A DNA stretch of 64,000 bases, taken from assembly GCA_017304675.1 (NCBI GenBank), contig JAFKLS010000019.1, positions 392,339 to 456,338 on the forward strand, read 5' to 3'. Shown here one piece after another: positions 33,506 to 42,984 of the stretch (within the stretch, counting starts at the first letter, position 1; the number at the start of each line of letters is the position of its first letter). The stretch comes from Sphingobacteriia bacterium (GTDB lineage: Bacteria > Bacteroidota > Bacteroidia > Chitinophagales > Chitinophagaceae). Position numbers and translations under genes: made by a program. The notes below the pieces were generated by a model. That model had not been told where the DNA came from, searched no databases, and worked only from the letters and a program-made list of their open reading frames with translations.

Positions 33506-36500
33506 TTATTGTTCAACTTTTTCTGTTTTATTCTTTTCGTTCAATGTTTGGGCAAGTTTATCAACAGCCTCTTTTTTTAATTCGGCATTTGAAGCGTTGT
33601 CTGCCACACTTTTGTATGTTGCCTCAGCATTAAACCAATCTTTCTCCTTAAAATAAACATCTCCTAATAAAAGATAACTTCTGGTTACCCATATATCGTA
33701 AGAACCGTATTTTTTTATAGTTTCAAAGCCGGCCTTTTCCGCATCGGCCAGTTTGTTTTGTTGTAACAATATATAAGCAATGGTATATTGCGCTTCTGCA
33801 CTAAATTCAGACTTACCCAAAAGACAAACCTGCTTATATGCATTGATAGCGGCATCAGCCTGATTGTCTAACTGTGCAGATTTGGCAACAATCATATTGG
33901 CCATCATTTTATCGTCGGTAGCGGCAGCCTTTTCCTGTAACAACTCCTGAGCATTGGCCAAAGCCTCTTTCCACTGCTGCGATTTATACTGGCAGCGCAG
34001 TAAACCACGCATCGCTTCCAGCCTATTCTCCTGTTGGGTAGCAACTAATTTCAATTGCTGGTAATATACTATTGCATTATTATAATCTTTTTTATCGAAA
34101 TAATAAATCCTTGCTGCCTGCAAAGCACTTCTTTCTGCATATTTGTTTGGCGATTTCTGCGCAACTGCTTTATAATATTCCAAAGCGGTTTCCGGTTTTT
34201 TATTAAACAGATAGATTTCTGCAGTAAAATAATTTGCTTCTACTGCATATTTGCCCTCAGGATACTCCTGAATATATTCCAGGTAACCATTCAATGCATT
34301 GTTATAATCTTTCGATTCATATTTTAACTGTGCCGATTTATATGTAAGTGAATCACCTTCAGAATAAGAAACAGGTTTGCCGTTCTGTTTCATGAAATTG
34401 ATGAAAGCAGTTGGCTGTTGCTGCTCTATAAAAATATTCCTGATGTATTCTATTGCTTCGTCGCTTTCAGGTGAATTAGGATAGGTTGATACCAGTTTGG
34501 TAAAATTGCTCAGTGCATCACTGTTTTTATCCATATTAAAATAAGCAACTCCCGATTTTAAATAAGCCTTAGGATGCCATACGGTTGCATTCTTGTTGTT
34601 GATGATCTGTTGCAATGGATTAATGGCTTCGGCAAAATTTTCGTTGGCCATGTATGTGTTAGCTATTTCCATGTTGGCATCGGGCACCAATGAAGAAGAT
34701 GGGTATAATCTTATAAGATCCTGAAGCTGCACAATTTTATCGTTCAATTTGCCCGTAGCTCCTGCTATGATAGCTTTTTGATACAAGGCATAATCACTGC
34801 TTTTAGCATTAGCAGCTATTATATTGTTATACATTTGAAGAGATTGCTTAAAATTCTTTTGCATAAAATAACAATCTGCACTCCTGGTATAAGCATCCTG
34901 TTCAATATTACTTGCATAGCTGTTAATTACCGGAGCCACCTGCTGAAAATAGGGTAAAGCATTTGCATACTGTTCTTTCTTAAGCAAAGCATATGCTAAA
35001 GTATACTTGGCATTGGTAGCGTTCACTTCACCATTTATCAGTGGGCTTTTTAAATAGTTCACGAGGTATTGTATTGCCTCATCTGTATTGCCATTCCTGT
35101 AAGCAATTTCTCCTTTCCAGAAAGAGGCCAGTTGTATGAGGCGCTCATTATAAGGTGCAGCAATAAGTTTGTCTAAAAGCTCTTCTGCTTTATCCAATCT
35201 CTGATCATTAATAAACTCAACTGCTCTTCCATATAAAATTCTGGGATAAATCTTTTTAATAGCATCGCTTTTGGTAGGGAGGGCTTCAAACAAAACCAGC
35301 GCATCTTTATAGTTACTGGTATTGGTAAGTACACTTATGCTTAATTCCTTAGCTTCTTGCAACGAAGATGATGAGGGATAATTCTGAATGAATTTTTGCA
35401 ACTCACGCAATGCAATATCCGTATACCCTAATTCGTAGCTAAGTTTTGCATAATTAAAAGAAGATGCTTCTTTTTGTAAAGCATTGCTGTTGTTGTTGGC
35501 GCAAAAAAGAAAAGCGTTGCGTGCATTGGCCTTATCGTTTGTTTTTAAATAAGCATCGGCCAGTAAATACATGCTGTTCTGCGCCAGTGAATCTTCTTTC
35601 CCTCCCAATTGTTTAAACCCGTTGATAGACTCTTGCCAATTACCGGCAGCATAATAACAATAGCTTAACTCATACAGTTCTTCCCTTTTAACCTTATCAC
35701 TTTTCTTAACATACTCCTGTAAATACGGGTAAGCTTTCGCATACTCTTTCTTATCAAACCACAAATGGCCTGCTAATTGTTTTAATTGCAGTTCATAATA
35801 TTGCCCACCTTCCCTTATTTTTTGTTCCGCATATTGAAGGGCTTTATTATGTTCCCCTGAAAAATAGTATATCTCGGCTATGTAAAAAGGTACTATTTGC
35901 TTGTATTCATTTTTCTTTTCTGCAATTTGAAAAGATAGCAATGCCTGTTCATATTTTTTTTGATTGAAAACGATAAAGCCATAATAATAATTGGCATCGG
36001 CATAGTTAGAATCTTTTACAAGCTGCCTCACTTCATCCAAAAGAGGCAGGGCTTCATCAAACCTTTGCATAGTGAACAATACATAACCTTTATGAAATTT
36101 CATATTGGCTATTTCTGTATTGGTAAGTTGTGCGATATCAGTTTTGTTATAATAAGTAAGCGCATTGGCTAGGTCTTTTTTCCTGACATAATACTCAGCC
36201 AAATGATAGCTTAGCAATTGTGTTCTTACAAGGTCTGGCTCCGTTTCAATGAACAATCTGGCAGCAGCATCGGCCCCATCCTGGTTTACCTGTAATGCAG
36301 AAAGCAGGTAATAATATTTTATTTCCGAACCTGAAAAAGCGGTGTAATAAGTATACTGCGGGTGTTGATACAAATCCTTAAATACTGAAAAGGCAAGCTG
36401 GTATTGCCCTTTTTGCCAATACTCTTTTGCCTGTTTAAAATTCTCGTCGGGGTCAGTATTAACCTTGGTGCCCTGTGCTTGTACGATATTTGCAAACAGT

Positions 36501-36541
36501 AAAGAGGCGGAGAAAGAAAAAATATGGATATAAGGCTTCAT
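33506..36541 (-). CDS. Large periplasmic TPR protein (about 1011 residues)
   Basis: I use the ATG at 36541 (MKPYIHIFSFSASLLFANIVQAQ, a proper signal peptide) rather than the longer frame starting at 36592, whose 17 extra residues precede it. The mature protein is almost entirely tetratricopeptide-like helical repeats from residue 35 to the end (for example ANALTYYNKTDIAQLTNTEI, YAKAYPYLQEYVKKSDKVK, FNAEATYKSVADNA). No catalytic domain. It heads a minus-strand operon with a beta-barrel and an HU-CCDC81 protein, which suggests a scaffold or chaperone for an envelope complex. Function is not known to me. Confidence 0.88.
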   Translation of the reverse strand: MKPYIHIFSFSASLLFANIVQAQGTKVNTDPDENFKQAKEYWQKGQYQLAFSVFKDLYQHPQYTYYTAFSGSEIKYYYLLSALQVNQDGADAAARLFIETEPDLVRTQLLSYHLAEYYVRKKDLANALTYYNKTDIAQLTNTEIANMKFHKGYVLFTMQRFDEALPLLDEVRQLVKDSNYADANYYYGFIVFNQKKYEQALLSFQIAEKKNEYKQIVPFYIAEIYYFSGEHNKALQYAEQKIREGGQYYELQLKQLAGHLWFDKKEYAKAYPYLQEYVKKSDKVKREELYELSYCYYAAGNWQESINGFKQLGGKEDSLAQNSMYLLADAYLKTNDKANARNAFLFCANNNSNALQKEASSFNYAKLSYELGYTDIALRELQKFIQNYPSSSSLQEAKELSISVLTNTSNYKDALVLFEALPTKSDAIKKIYPRILYGRAVEFINDQRLDKAEELLDKLIAAPYNERLIQLASFWKGEIAYRNGNTDEAIQYLVNYLKSPLINGEVNATNAKYTLAYALLKKEQYANALPYFQQVAPVINSYASNIEQDAYTRSADCYFMQKNFKQSLQMYNNIIAANAKSSDYALYQKAIIAGATGKLNDKIVQLQDLIRLYPSSSLVPDANMEIANTYMANENFAEAINPLQQIINNKNATVWHPKAYLKSGVAYFNMDKNSDALSNFTKLVSTYPNSPESDEAIEYIRNIFIEQQQPTAFINFMKQNGKPVSYSEGDSLTYKSAQLKYESKDYNNALNGYLEYIQEYPEGKYAVEANYFTAEIYLFNKKPETALEYYKAVAQKSPNKYAERSALQAARIYYFDKKDYNNAIVYYQQLKLVATQQENRLEAMRGLLRCQYKSQQWKEALANAQELLQEKAAATDDKMMANMIVAKSAQLDNQADAAINAYKQVCLLGKSEFSAEAQYTIAYILLQQNKLADAEKAGFETIKKYGSYDIWVTRSYLLLGDVYFKEKDWFNAEATYKSVADNASNAELKKEAVDKLAQTLNEKNKTEKVEQ

Positions 36542-36650
36542 AAACAATAGGTAACGGCATTTCAACAAAGATTGATGTTTACTTCTTAACAAAAAGTAAA
36601 ATCGATTTTAAAATTACTCACTTGCTTATTTTACAAATATTATTCCATCT

Positions 36651-36683
36651 TTTGTGGATAAAGAAACCGGCCCTGTAACTTTA
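36651..36683 (+). promoter_or_regulatory. Promoter of the thioesterase/cinA operon
   Basis: -33 TTTG at 36651-36654, 21-nt spacer, -7 TAACTTTA at 36676-36683 (7 of 8 to TAnnTTTG). ATG at 36703, so a leader of about 10-15 nt. Confidence 0.6.
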
Positions 36684-36702
36684 CCAACAAATTAAGCTTT
36701 AC

Positions 36703-37122
36703 ATGTTTGAAACATCAACACAAATAAGGGTTCGTTATGCAGAAACAGACCAAATGAACGTGGTTTATTATGGTAATTATGCACAATATTTTGAAGTGGC
36801 AAGAGCAGAAAGCATTAGAGAACTGGGTATTACTTACAAGGATATGGAAGCAATGGGTATTATAATGCCTGTTGTGGAAATGCATTGCAAATTCCTCCGC
36901 TCTGCCCAATACGATGATCTTTTAACAGTTAAAACATGGTTAAAAGAATTACCTGCTGGCCATAAGATAGAATTTCATCACGAAGTGTATAATGAAAAGA
37001 ACAAACTGCTTACTTCCGGAAAAGTGATCTTGTATTTCATTCATGCGCAAACAAAAGAAAAAACACAGATGCCTCTTGTTTTGCAGGAAAAGCTGCAGCC
37101 TTTCTTCAATCATTCATCATAA
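36703..37122 (+). CDS. Acyl-CoA thioesterase, YbgC/FadM type
   Basis: 139 residues, a single hotdog-fold domain. RVRYAETDQMNVVYYGNYAQYFEVARAE is the 4-hydroxybenzoyl-CoA thioesterase signature, with the catalytic Asp in AETDQMN. The later strands VKTWLKELPAGHKIEFHHEVYN and LTSGKVILYFIH complete the fold. It hydrolyses short- to medium-chain acyl-CoAs in the cytoplasm; in E. coli the family sits with the Tol-Pal genes, which are not here. cinA starts 20 nt downstream, probably on the same transcript. Confidence 0.92.
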   Translation: MFETSTQIRVRYAETDQMNVVYYGNYAQYFEVARAESIRELGITYKDMEAMGIIMPVVEMHCKFLRSAQYDDLLTVKTWLKELPAGHKIEFHHEVYNEKNKLLTSGKVILYFIHAQTKEKTQMPLVLQEKLQPFFNHSS

Positions 37123-37142
37123 CCAAACAATAGAAAAAATTA

Positions 37143-38417
37143 ATGGAAAACATTTCTACAACCTACGCAAGTATTATTACGATTGGCGATGAACTGTTGA
37201 TTGGGCAGGTAATTGATACCAACAGCGCCTGGATGGCGCAAACTTTAAACACAATTGGCGTACTTGTAAAAAGAAGAATAGCAGTAGGTGATGACTGGCA
37301 GGAAATATGGGCTGCTTTAGACGAGGAAAGCAATCATTCCGATATTATTTTAATAACAGGCGGCCTTGGCCCAACAGCCGATGATATTACCAAACCACTG
37401 CTTTGTAAATACTTTGGCGGAACAATGATCATGCACCAACCAACACTGGAACATGTTACCTACCTTTTTGAACATGTTTTTAAAAGGCCCATGCCTTTGC
37501 TGGAAAGAAACAGGAAACAGGCAGAAGTGCCAGACGTATGTACCGTTTTAAAGAATGAAAGAGGTACAGCACCAGGCATGCTTTTTGAAAAAAAAGGAAA
37601 AATATTTATTTCAATGCCTGGCGTACCGCATGAAATGAAATGGATCATGAACCATCATGTGCTGCAAATCATTCAACAGAAATATAAAACAGGCTTTATA
37701 CAATTCAGAACATTGTTAACGGCAGGAATAGGCGAATCTTTTCTTGCCGAAAAAATTAAACCGTTTGAAGAGGCACTACCCTCTTACATAAAACTGGCTT
37801 ACCTGCCTAATTATGGCATGGTAAGATTACGTTTAAGTGGCTATGCAGCATCAAACCCCGGGCAACTGGTTAATGAAATTGATCAGCAGTTTACACTTCT
37901 CAAAACATATGTAAGCGATGTAATGGTGATTGATGAAGACCTGCCCATGCAGGCAGTAATTGGTAAATTATTGCAAGAAAAAAAACAAACTGTTGCTACG
38001 GCAGAAAGCTGTACTGGAGGCTATATAGCACACCTGATCACTTCTGTTGCAGGCAGTTCTGCCTATTATGAAGGAAGCATTGTAAGCTATTCTTATAATA
38101 TTAAAGAAAGGGTTTTACAGGTGCCCGATGAAGTATTGAATACTTATGGAGCGGTAAGCGAAGAAACCGTTTGTTTAATGGTAAAAAACGCGAGGGAGCT
38201 GATGCAAACCGATTATGCCGTGGCCGTAAGTGGTATTATGGGGCCTGATGGCGGCACACCCGAAAAACCCGTTGGCACTGTTTGGATGGCAGTAGCCGAC
38301 AAAAACAAAATCATTTCGCAAAAATTTCATTTCCGGTTTGACAGGGCAAGAAATATTGAAGTAACAGCCTTAACTGCGCTAAACCTGTTAAGAAAGTTAA
38401 TTGTGGATAACCATTGA
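37143..38417 (+). CDS. cinA: CinA-family protein (NMN amidohydrolase / damage-inducible protein)
   Basis: 424 residues with both standard domains: the N-terminal MoCF-like COG1058 domain (ITIGDELLIGQVIDTNSAWMA, LITGGLGPTADDITK, ERGTAPGMLFEKKGKIFISMPGVP) and the C-terminal PncC-type domain (VATAESCTGGYIAHLITSVAGSS, YGAVSEETVCLMVKNAREL, VSGIMGPDGGTPEKPVGTVWMA). The C-terminal domain deamidates NMN to NaMN in pyridine nucleotide salvage; the N-terminal domain is an ADP-ribose pyrophosphatase in some species. It follows the thioesterase by 20 nt. After it come 200 nt without a gene. Confidence 0.96.
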   Translation: MENISTTYASIITIGDELLIGQVIDTNSAWMAQTLNTIGVLVKRRIAVGDDWQEIWAALDEESNHSDIILITGGLGPTADDITKPLLCKYFGGTMIMHQPTLEHVTYLFEHVFKRPMPLLERNRKQAEVPDVCTVLKNERGTAPGMLFEKKGKIFISMPGVPHEMKWIMNHHVLQIIQQKYKTGFIQFRTLLTAGIGESFLAEKIKPFEEALPSYIKLAYLPNYGMVRLRLSGYAASNPGQLVNEIDQQFTLLKTYVSDVMVIDEDLPMQAVIGKLLQEKKQTVATAESCTGGYIAHLITSVAGSSAYYEGSIVSYSYNIKERVLQVPDEVLNTYGAVSEETVCLMVKNARELMQTDYAVAVSGIMGPDGGTPEKPVGTVWMAVADKNKIISQKFHFRFDRARNIEVTALTALNLLRKLIVDNH

Positions 38418-38606
38418 ATAACTTTCCACAGCTAAAAATTAATTTTGACGAGTCGGAAAGCATTGCTTGTTACACAATGAAAATAAAAAGTCTGATTTAG
38501 AGGAAGTTTTGAATGTATTATAATAATTAGGCTGCTCATTAAGTTGTGTGCAAAACATAGTTTTCAATGGATTGGTAAGATAGGTTGAATTAACCCATTA
38601 AATTAG

Positions 38607-38614
38607 TAATTTTC
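38607..38614 (+). promoter_or_regulatory. Possible -7 box (TAATTTTC) of the E2 gene
   Basis: Seven of eight bases match TAnnTTTG, 3 nt before the ATG at 38618; a GTTG word lies 19 nt upstream as a possible -33. If used, the E2 mRNA would be leaderless. Weak on its own. Confidence 0.35.
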
Positions 38615-38617
38615 AGT

Positions 38618-40270
38618 ATGGCAATAGTTGAATTGGTAATGCCCAAAATGGGTGAAAGCATCATGGAAGCAACAGTGTTACGCTGGCATAAAAAAGTTGG
38701 CGATACTGTTAAGTTAGACGAAACAGTTTTAGACATTGCAACCGATAAAGTAGACAGCGAAGTGCCTTCTACCGCCAACGGCATTATTACCGAATTATTA
38801 TACAAGGAGAATGATGTAGTACCTGTTGGAGCAGTTATTGCCAAAATAGAATCGGCAGCCGCTACAATTGGCAATATTATTCAACCAGCACCTCCTGCTA
38901 TTCAGGAATTGCCGGTTTCGGCTCCTGTTCCTACACAACCGGTTTCTTCTCAGCCTGAAATGGTACCCTATACCCCACAACCTGTACAACAAATTATTAA
39001 GCCTGCCGGCAATAATAAATTCTTCTCCCCGCTTGTATTAAATATTGCCAACAGTGAAGGCATAAGCCTGAGTGAATTGGAAAGAATACAAGGCACCGGG
39101 GCCGATGGTCGTGTTTCTAAGAGAGATGTTTTACAATACATAGCAGACAAGAAAGCAGGCAAAGCGCCAGTTTTTGTACCGCAACAACAGCCCGTTTATA
39201 ATCCGCCACCCGTTGTAGCAGCCGCTACTCCCGTACCGCCTGCTACACAACAATCCACTGCTGCCATTCAACAGGCACCAAGATTTGAAGCTCCAAAACA
39301 GCAACAACCTGTTTATACAGCACCAGAGCCTGTTGTACCGGTTCAGCAGCCGCAGCAACAAGTATATTTTCCTGCAGCCCCTTTGCAACAAGAGCAGCAG
39401 CAGCCTCAACAGCCAATCGCATCAACTGTTACACAGGCAGCCGCTCCGTCTGTTGTAAAACAAGACAACCCTGCTTCTGTAACAACACCTGTTGCCCAGT
39501 CGGCTCCTCTTTCAATAGAAACAGCTAAGCAGTCTGTTGAGATTATTGAGATGGACAGAATGCGTAAGCTGATTGCCAAACACATGGTAGACAGTAAACA
39601 AACCAGTCCGCATGTAACCAGTTTTGTTGAAGCAGATGTTACCAACATGGTAATGTGGCGCAACAAAAAGAAAGACGATTTTGAAAAAAGAACGGGTACC
39701 AAAATCACTTTCACACCAATGTTTATTGAGTGTATCATGAAAGTGATGAAAAAGTATCCGATCATAAACAGTTCTGTTGAGGGAGATAAAATAATTGTAA
39801 AAAATTATTTCAATATTGGAATGGCCACAGCATTACCTAACAACAACCTGATTGTTCCGGTTATTAAAAATGCAGAACAATTAGGGCTGGTTGGCTTGGC
39901 AAGAGCAGTAAATACCCTGGCAGATAATGCAAGGAACAACAAGCTGAAACCCGAAGATATTCAGGGAGGCACATTTACACTAACTAATGTAGGCAGTTTC
40001 GGAAGCCTGATGGGTACGCCCATTATTAATCAACCGCAGGTAGCTATTCTTGCAGTTGGTGTTATTAAAAAGAAGCCTGTTGTAATTGAAACCGAGCATG
40101 GCGATTTTATAGGTATAAGACACATGATGTATTTATCTATGAGTTACGATCACAGGATTATAGATGGCAGCGTTGGAGCCCGTTTTTTAACAGATGTTGC
40201 CAAAGAATTTGAAAGCTGGGATGCAAACAGAGAATTGAAATTAGTAGTTCAGGAACAATATGTAGATTAA
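38618..40270 (+). CDS. Dihydrolipoamide acyltransferase E2 of a 2-oxoacid dehydrogenase
   Basis: 550 residues. One N-terminal lipoyl domain (1-75; lipoylated Lys44 in IATDKVDSEVPS), a peripheral subunit-binding domain (about 133-172; FFSPLVLNIANSEGISLSEL), a long Gln/Pro/Ala-rich flexible linker (about 180-310), and the catalytic CoA-acyltransferase domain (about 315-550) with the active-site SYDHRIIDG near residue 512. The lipoyl start MAIVELVMPKMGESIMEATV is typical of branched-chain and Bacteroidota-type E2 subunits, so pyruvate, 2-oxoglutarate or branched-chain oxoacids all remain possible. No E1 or E3 gene is adjacent. A strong terminator follows at 40294. Confidence 0.92.
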   Translation: MAIVELVMPKMGESIMEATVLRWHKKVGDTVKLDETVLDIATDKVDSEVPSTANGIITELLYKENDVVPVGAVIAKIESAAATIGNIIQPAPPAIQELPVSAPVPTQPVSSQPEMVPYTPQPVQQIIKPAGNNKFFSPLVLNIANSEGISLSELERIQGTGADGRVSKRDVLQYIADKKAGKAPVFVPQQQPVYNPPPVVAAATPVPPATQQSTAAIQQAPRFEAPKQQQPVYTAPEPVVPVQQPQQQVYFPAAPLQQEQQQPQQPIASTVTQAAAPSVVKQDNPASVTTPVAQSAPLSIETAKQSVEIIEMDRMRKLIAKHMVDSKQTSPHVTSFVEADVTNMVMWRNKKKDDFEKRTGTKITFTPMFIECIMKVMKKYPIINSSVEGDKIIVKNYFNIGMATALPNNNLIVPVIKNAEQLGLVGLARAVNTLADNARNNKLKPEDIQGGTFTLTNVGSFGSLMGTPIINQPQVAILAVGVIKKKPVVIETEHGDFIGIRHMMYLSMSYDHRIIDGSVGARFLTDVAKEFESWDANRELKLVVQEQYVD

Positions 40271-40293
40271 TTTTTTAATGTATTAAGCTTAAT

Positions 40294-40332
40294 AAAAGCC
40301 ATCGAACAATACTGTTTGATGGCTTTTATTTT
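40294..40332 (+). terminator. Strong intrinsic terminator after the E2 gene
   Basis: Fifteen-pair stem AAAAGCCATCGAACA/TGTTTGATGGCTTTT (one G-U pair), four-base loop, followed by TTTTATTTT. Confidence 0.88.
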
Positions 40333-40403
40333 AACATTCTGTGAATAAACAAAGCATTGTTTTAAACATCTAATGTTTTAAATTAATCTTTAAAACATCT
40401 GCT

Positions 40404-41126
40404 ATGAAAACATTGTCTCAAACCTGGTTTGCCGATGGATACATAGACTTTGAACTAAAGAAGTATACTTTGCTTGCCTATCTTCAGGAAATAAACAAAT
40501 ACTTTTCTCAAAACAAATTGTACCCTCAACTGGCAGACGTAGTTTTTCATTACAATAACCTTATTGCATTTAAAGAGAATAAAAAAATATTGCAGGAACA
40601 ATTCCCCAAAAAGTTCACAGGAATACAAATACAAAAATTACAATTATTGTATGAGGCGATGATTGAAGATGATGAGCTAATGAAGGAATTGGAAGACATC
40701 ATCAACTACTCTGTTCAGGAGATAAAAAGCACCATTGAAAACGGCACGGAGATATACGAGTTTGTTGAACATAAAATACATATTCAACCAGTTGGTATCG
40801 TACCACTCCATCAACAGGAAGGCTATTTTTTATTGTGTGAAGGAAGTACCAAAAACACATGGGTTTACCAGTACCGGTTAAGTTTTTTTGAAAAACACAA
40901 TGAAAAGTACAGGAGTATTATAACTCAGTTTATAGATGTTTGGCAAAGAACTATTGTTAATAGTTATGAAAACATAAAAACAGAACTGATAAAGAACAGA
41001 AGCGAGTTACCCAACCCGGCGGTATATGCATTAGAAACAGATTATTCATTCCCTATTGAAGAAACGTTGCTCCCCATTGCTAAGAGAAGCCTTGTAAAAT
41101 ACATCAGCGATGAAATGAAGGGCTAA
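40404..41126 (+). CDS. Hypothetical cytoplasmic protein
   Basis: 240 residues, no signal peptide or membrane segment. The N-terminal half is helical and charged (LKKYTLLAYLQEINKYFSQNKLYPQLADVVFHYNN), the C-terminal half contains VGIVPLHQQEGYFLLCEG and WVYQYRLSFFEKHNEKYRSI, with NPAVYALETDYSFPIEETLLPIAKRSLVKYI at the end. I do not recognise a domain, though the composition and length suggest a conserved Bacteroidota protein. It lies alone between a terminator and a Gfo/Idh oxidoreductase gene 120 nt downstream. Confidence 0.75.
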   Translation: MKTLSQTWFADGYIDFELKKYTLLAYLQEINKYFSQNKLYPQLADVVFHYNNLIAFKENKKILQEQFPKKFTGIQIQKLQLLYEAMIEDDELMKELEDIINYSVQEIKSTIENGTEIYEFVEHKIHIQPVGIVPLHQQEGYFLLCEGSTKNTWVYQYRLSFFEKHNEKYRSIITQFIDVWQRTIVNSYENIKTELIKNRSELPNPAVYALETDYSFPIEETLLPIAKRSLVKYISDEMKG

Positions 41127-41246
41127 GCAGTAAAGGAAAAGGCTAAAGCAAAAAAACTGTTTGCTTCAACGCTGTTCATCTTCTATGAATAACTTCTTAT
41201 TTACATTTCATGCGAATATTTATCTTTATCCGCTAAAAGAAAATCT

Positions 41247-42224
41247 ATGTTGAAAGTTGGCATCTTCGGAGTAGGGCATTTAGGTAAATTTCATTTAAAT
41301 AACTGGAAGGAAATAGAGGGTGTTAAACTGGTAGGCTTTTTCGATCCTGATAACAACAACGCCAAACAGGCAATAGCAGATTATGGATTGAAACGCTTTA
41401 GTGATGAAGAAAAATTGATTGATGCCTGCGATATTATTGATGTAGTTGTACCGACAGATAAACATTTTGATATATGCATGGCTGCCGTAAGAAAAGGCAA
41501 GCATGTTTTTGTAGAAAAACCATTAACACATACTATAGAAGAAGCCAAACAATTGGTGGATATGGTAAAAGAGGCAAATGTAAAAATGCAGGTTGGCCAT
41601 GTAGAACGCTTTAACCCGGCCTATCTTGCTATTAAAAACCTTCCTTTAAACCCAATGTTTATAGAAGTACATCGTTTGGCTCAATTCAACCCGCGGGGTA
41701 CGGAGGTAAGTGTGATCCTTGATCTGATGATCCATGATATTGATATTGTATTAAGCCTTGTTAAAAGCGACGTAAAAAATATTTCGGCCAGCGGTGTAGC
41801 TGTAATGACAGATACGCCAGACATTGCAAATGTTCGCATAGAATTTAACAACGGCTGCGTTGCCAACCTAACAAGCAGCAGGATCAGTATGAAAAAAATG
41901 CGTAAAACAAGATTGTTTCAGAAAGATTCTTATATAGGTATAGATTTTCTTGAAAAGAAAACAGAGATTATTAAACTAAAAGAGCCTTCTGATAGTAACG
42001 TATTTTCTTTTGACCTTGAAACGCCATCCGGCACCAAAACCATTGCAGTAGCCAACCCTGAGATAACACCTACTAATGCCATTAAAGCAGAGTTAGAAAG
42101 TTTTGTACACGCCATTACGAATAATACTCCTGTTGCAGTAAGTGAATTAGATGGTTTATTGGCCATGCAGGTTGCTCACCAAATATTGGCGAAGATTAAC
42201 AACAGAAGCTTTAATAAAGCATAA
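41247..42224 (+). CDS. Gfo/Idh/MocA-family NAD(P)-dependent oxidoreductase
   Basis: 325 residues. Rossmann fold with KVGIFGVGHLGKFHLNNW, VVVPTDKHFDICMAAVRKGKHVFVEKP (the family's EKP motif) and the catalytic-region HVERFNPAYLAIKN. The C-terminal domain includes DLMIHDIDIVLSLVKSDVKNISASG, where the His-Asp pair is usual. These enzymes oxidise or reduce sugars or sugar nucleotides, for example UDP-N-acetyl sugars, but the substrate cannot be told. Its stop codon is 2 nt from that of ispD, which runs the other way. Confidence 0.9.
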   Translation: MLKVGIFGVGHLGKFHLNNWKEIEGVKLVGFFDPDNNNAKQAIADYGLKRFSDEEKLIDACDIIDVVVPTDKHFDICMAAVRKGKHVFVEKPLTHTIEEAKQLVDMVKEANVKMQVGHVERFNPAYLAIKNLPLNPMFIEVHRLAQFNPRGTEVSVILDLMIHDIDIVLSLVKSDVKNISASGVAVMTDTPDIANVRIEFNNGCVANLTSSRISMKKMRKTRLFQKDSYIGIDFLEKKTEIIKLKEPSDSNVFSFDLETPSGTKTIAVANPEITPTNAIKAELESFVHAITNNTPVAVSELDGLLAMQVAHQILAKINNRSFNKA

Positions 42225-42226
42225 GA

Positions 42227-42889
42227 TTAAGGCTGCAATATTTGTTCTGCTATAATAAGATCAACAGGTCGTGTAATTTTAATATTACTGTATTCTCCTT
42301 CAACCAAGAAAACTTCCCGGCCTGTTGATTCCACCACAGTAGCCTCATCAGTAAAACACTCGTTAAAGGTTTGTTGAAAGGCTGGCAATAAGATATCCGA
42401 AAGAAATGTTTGCGGTGTTTGAATAATCCGAACATCGTCTCTGCTTACCACAGCATGTTTTCCTGCGTGTATTACCCGCATACTATCAGTTGCAGCAATG
42501 GCAGGTATGGCACTTCCTTTTTCAACAGCCTGCTCATAACATTTTTTAATTAATTGTTCCGACACCAGGCAACGAACAGCATCATGCACAAATACAACCG
42601 CTTCTGCAGTAATAAGAGACAACCCGTTTTTTACCGAATCAAACCTGGTATTGCCACCTGCCGTTACCTGAACAGGAACGCCCGGAAATTCAGTTGTTAT
42701 CTCTTTTCCATATTTCAAATACTTTTCAGGAAGCACCAATATGATTTCAATATCCGGGTAAGCTTTTACAAAAGCCATAATGCTATGCCATAAAAGAGGC
42801 TTGCCTTGTAAGGCCATAAACTGCTTCGGCATTGAGCTACCCATTCTACTACCATTTCCCCCGGCAACAATAACTGCGATCTTTTTCAT
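42227..42889 (-). CDS. ispD: 2-C-methyl-D-erythritol 4-phosphate cytidylyltransferase
   Basis: 220 residues from the ATG at 42889 (MKKIAVIVAGGNGSRMG). An open frame runs 15 codons further upstream but the nucleotide-binding motif is always within the first few residues of IspD, so I reject it. Seen: VAGGNGSRMGSSMPKQFM for CTP binding, GGNTRFDSVKNGL, VFVHDAVRCLVSEQLI, IQTPQTFLSD and TDEATVVESTGREVFLVEGEYSNIKITRPVD. It makes CDP-methylerythritol in the non-mevalonate isoprenoid pathway. The start is divergent from the metal-uptake genes. Confidence 0.95.
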   Translation of the reverse strand: MKKIAVIVAGGNGSRMGSSMPKQFMALQGKPLLWHSIMAFVKAYPDIEIILVLPEKYLKYGKEITTEFPGVPVQVTAGGNTRFDSVKNGLSLITAEAVVFVHDAVRCLVSEQLIKKCYEQAVEKGSAIPAIAATDSMRVIHAGKHAVVSRDDVRIIQTPQTFLSDILLPAFQQTFNECFTDEATVVESTGREVFLVEGEYSNIKITRPVDLIIAEQILQP

Positions 42890-42961
42890 GATGAAAGATA
42901 AAGGTGCAAATATTTTTCGAAAAAATGCGGCCAATCATAAAGAGGCAATTTCATCTAACCT

Positions 42962-42969
42962 TACTTTTG
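42962..42969 (+). promoter_or_regulatory. -7 box (TACTTTTG) of the metal-uptake operon
   Basis: Perfect TAnnTTTG match 15 nt before the TTG codon I use as start of the small membrane protein. Its place inside the longer open frame argues against the upstream ATG starts at 42904 and 42925. Confidence 0.45.
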
Positions 42970-42984
42970 CAAAAACTTCAACCA

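Noticed and set aside
36653..36661. Perfect DnaA box TGTGGATAA here and another at 38402-38410
   Set aside because: Two 9-mers 1.7 kb apart, one inside cinA, with no further cluster, no AT-rich unwinding element and no dnaA or dnaN nearby. About what chance would give in 64 kb.
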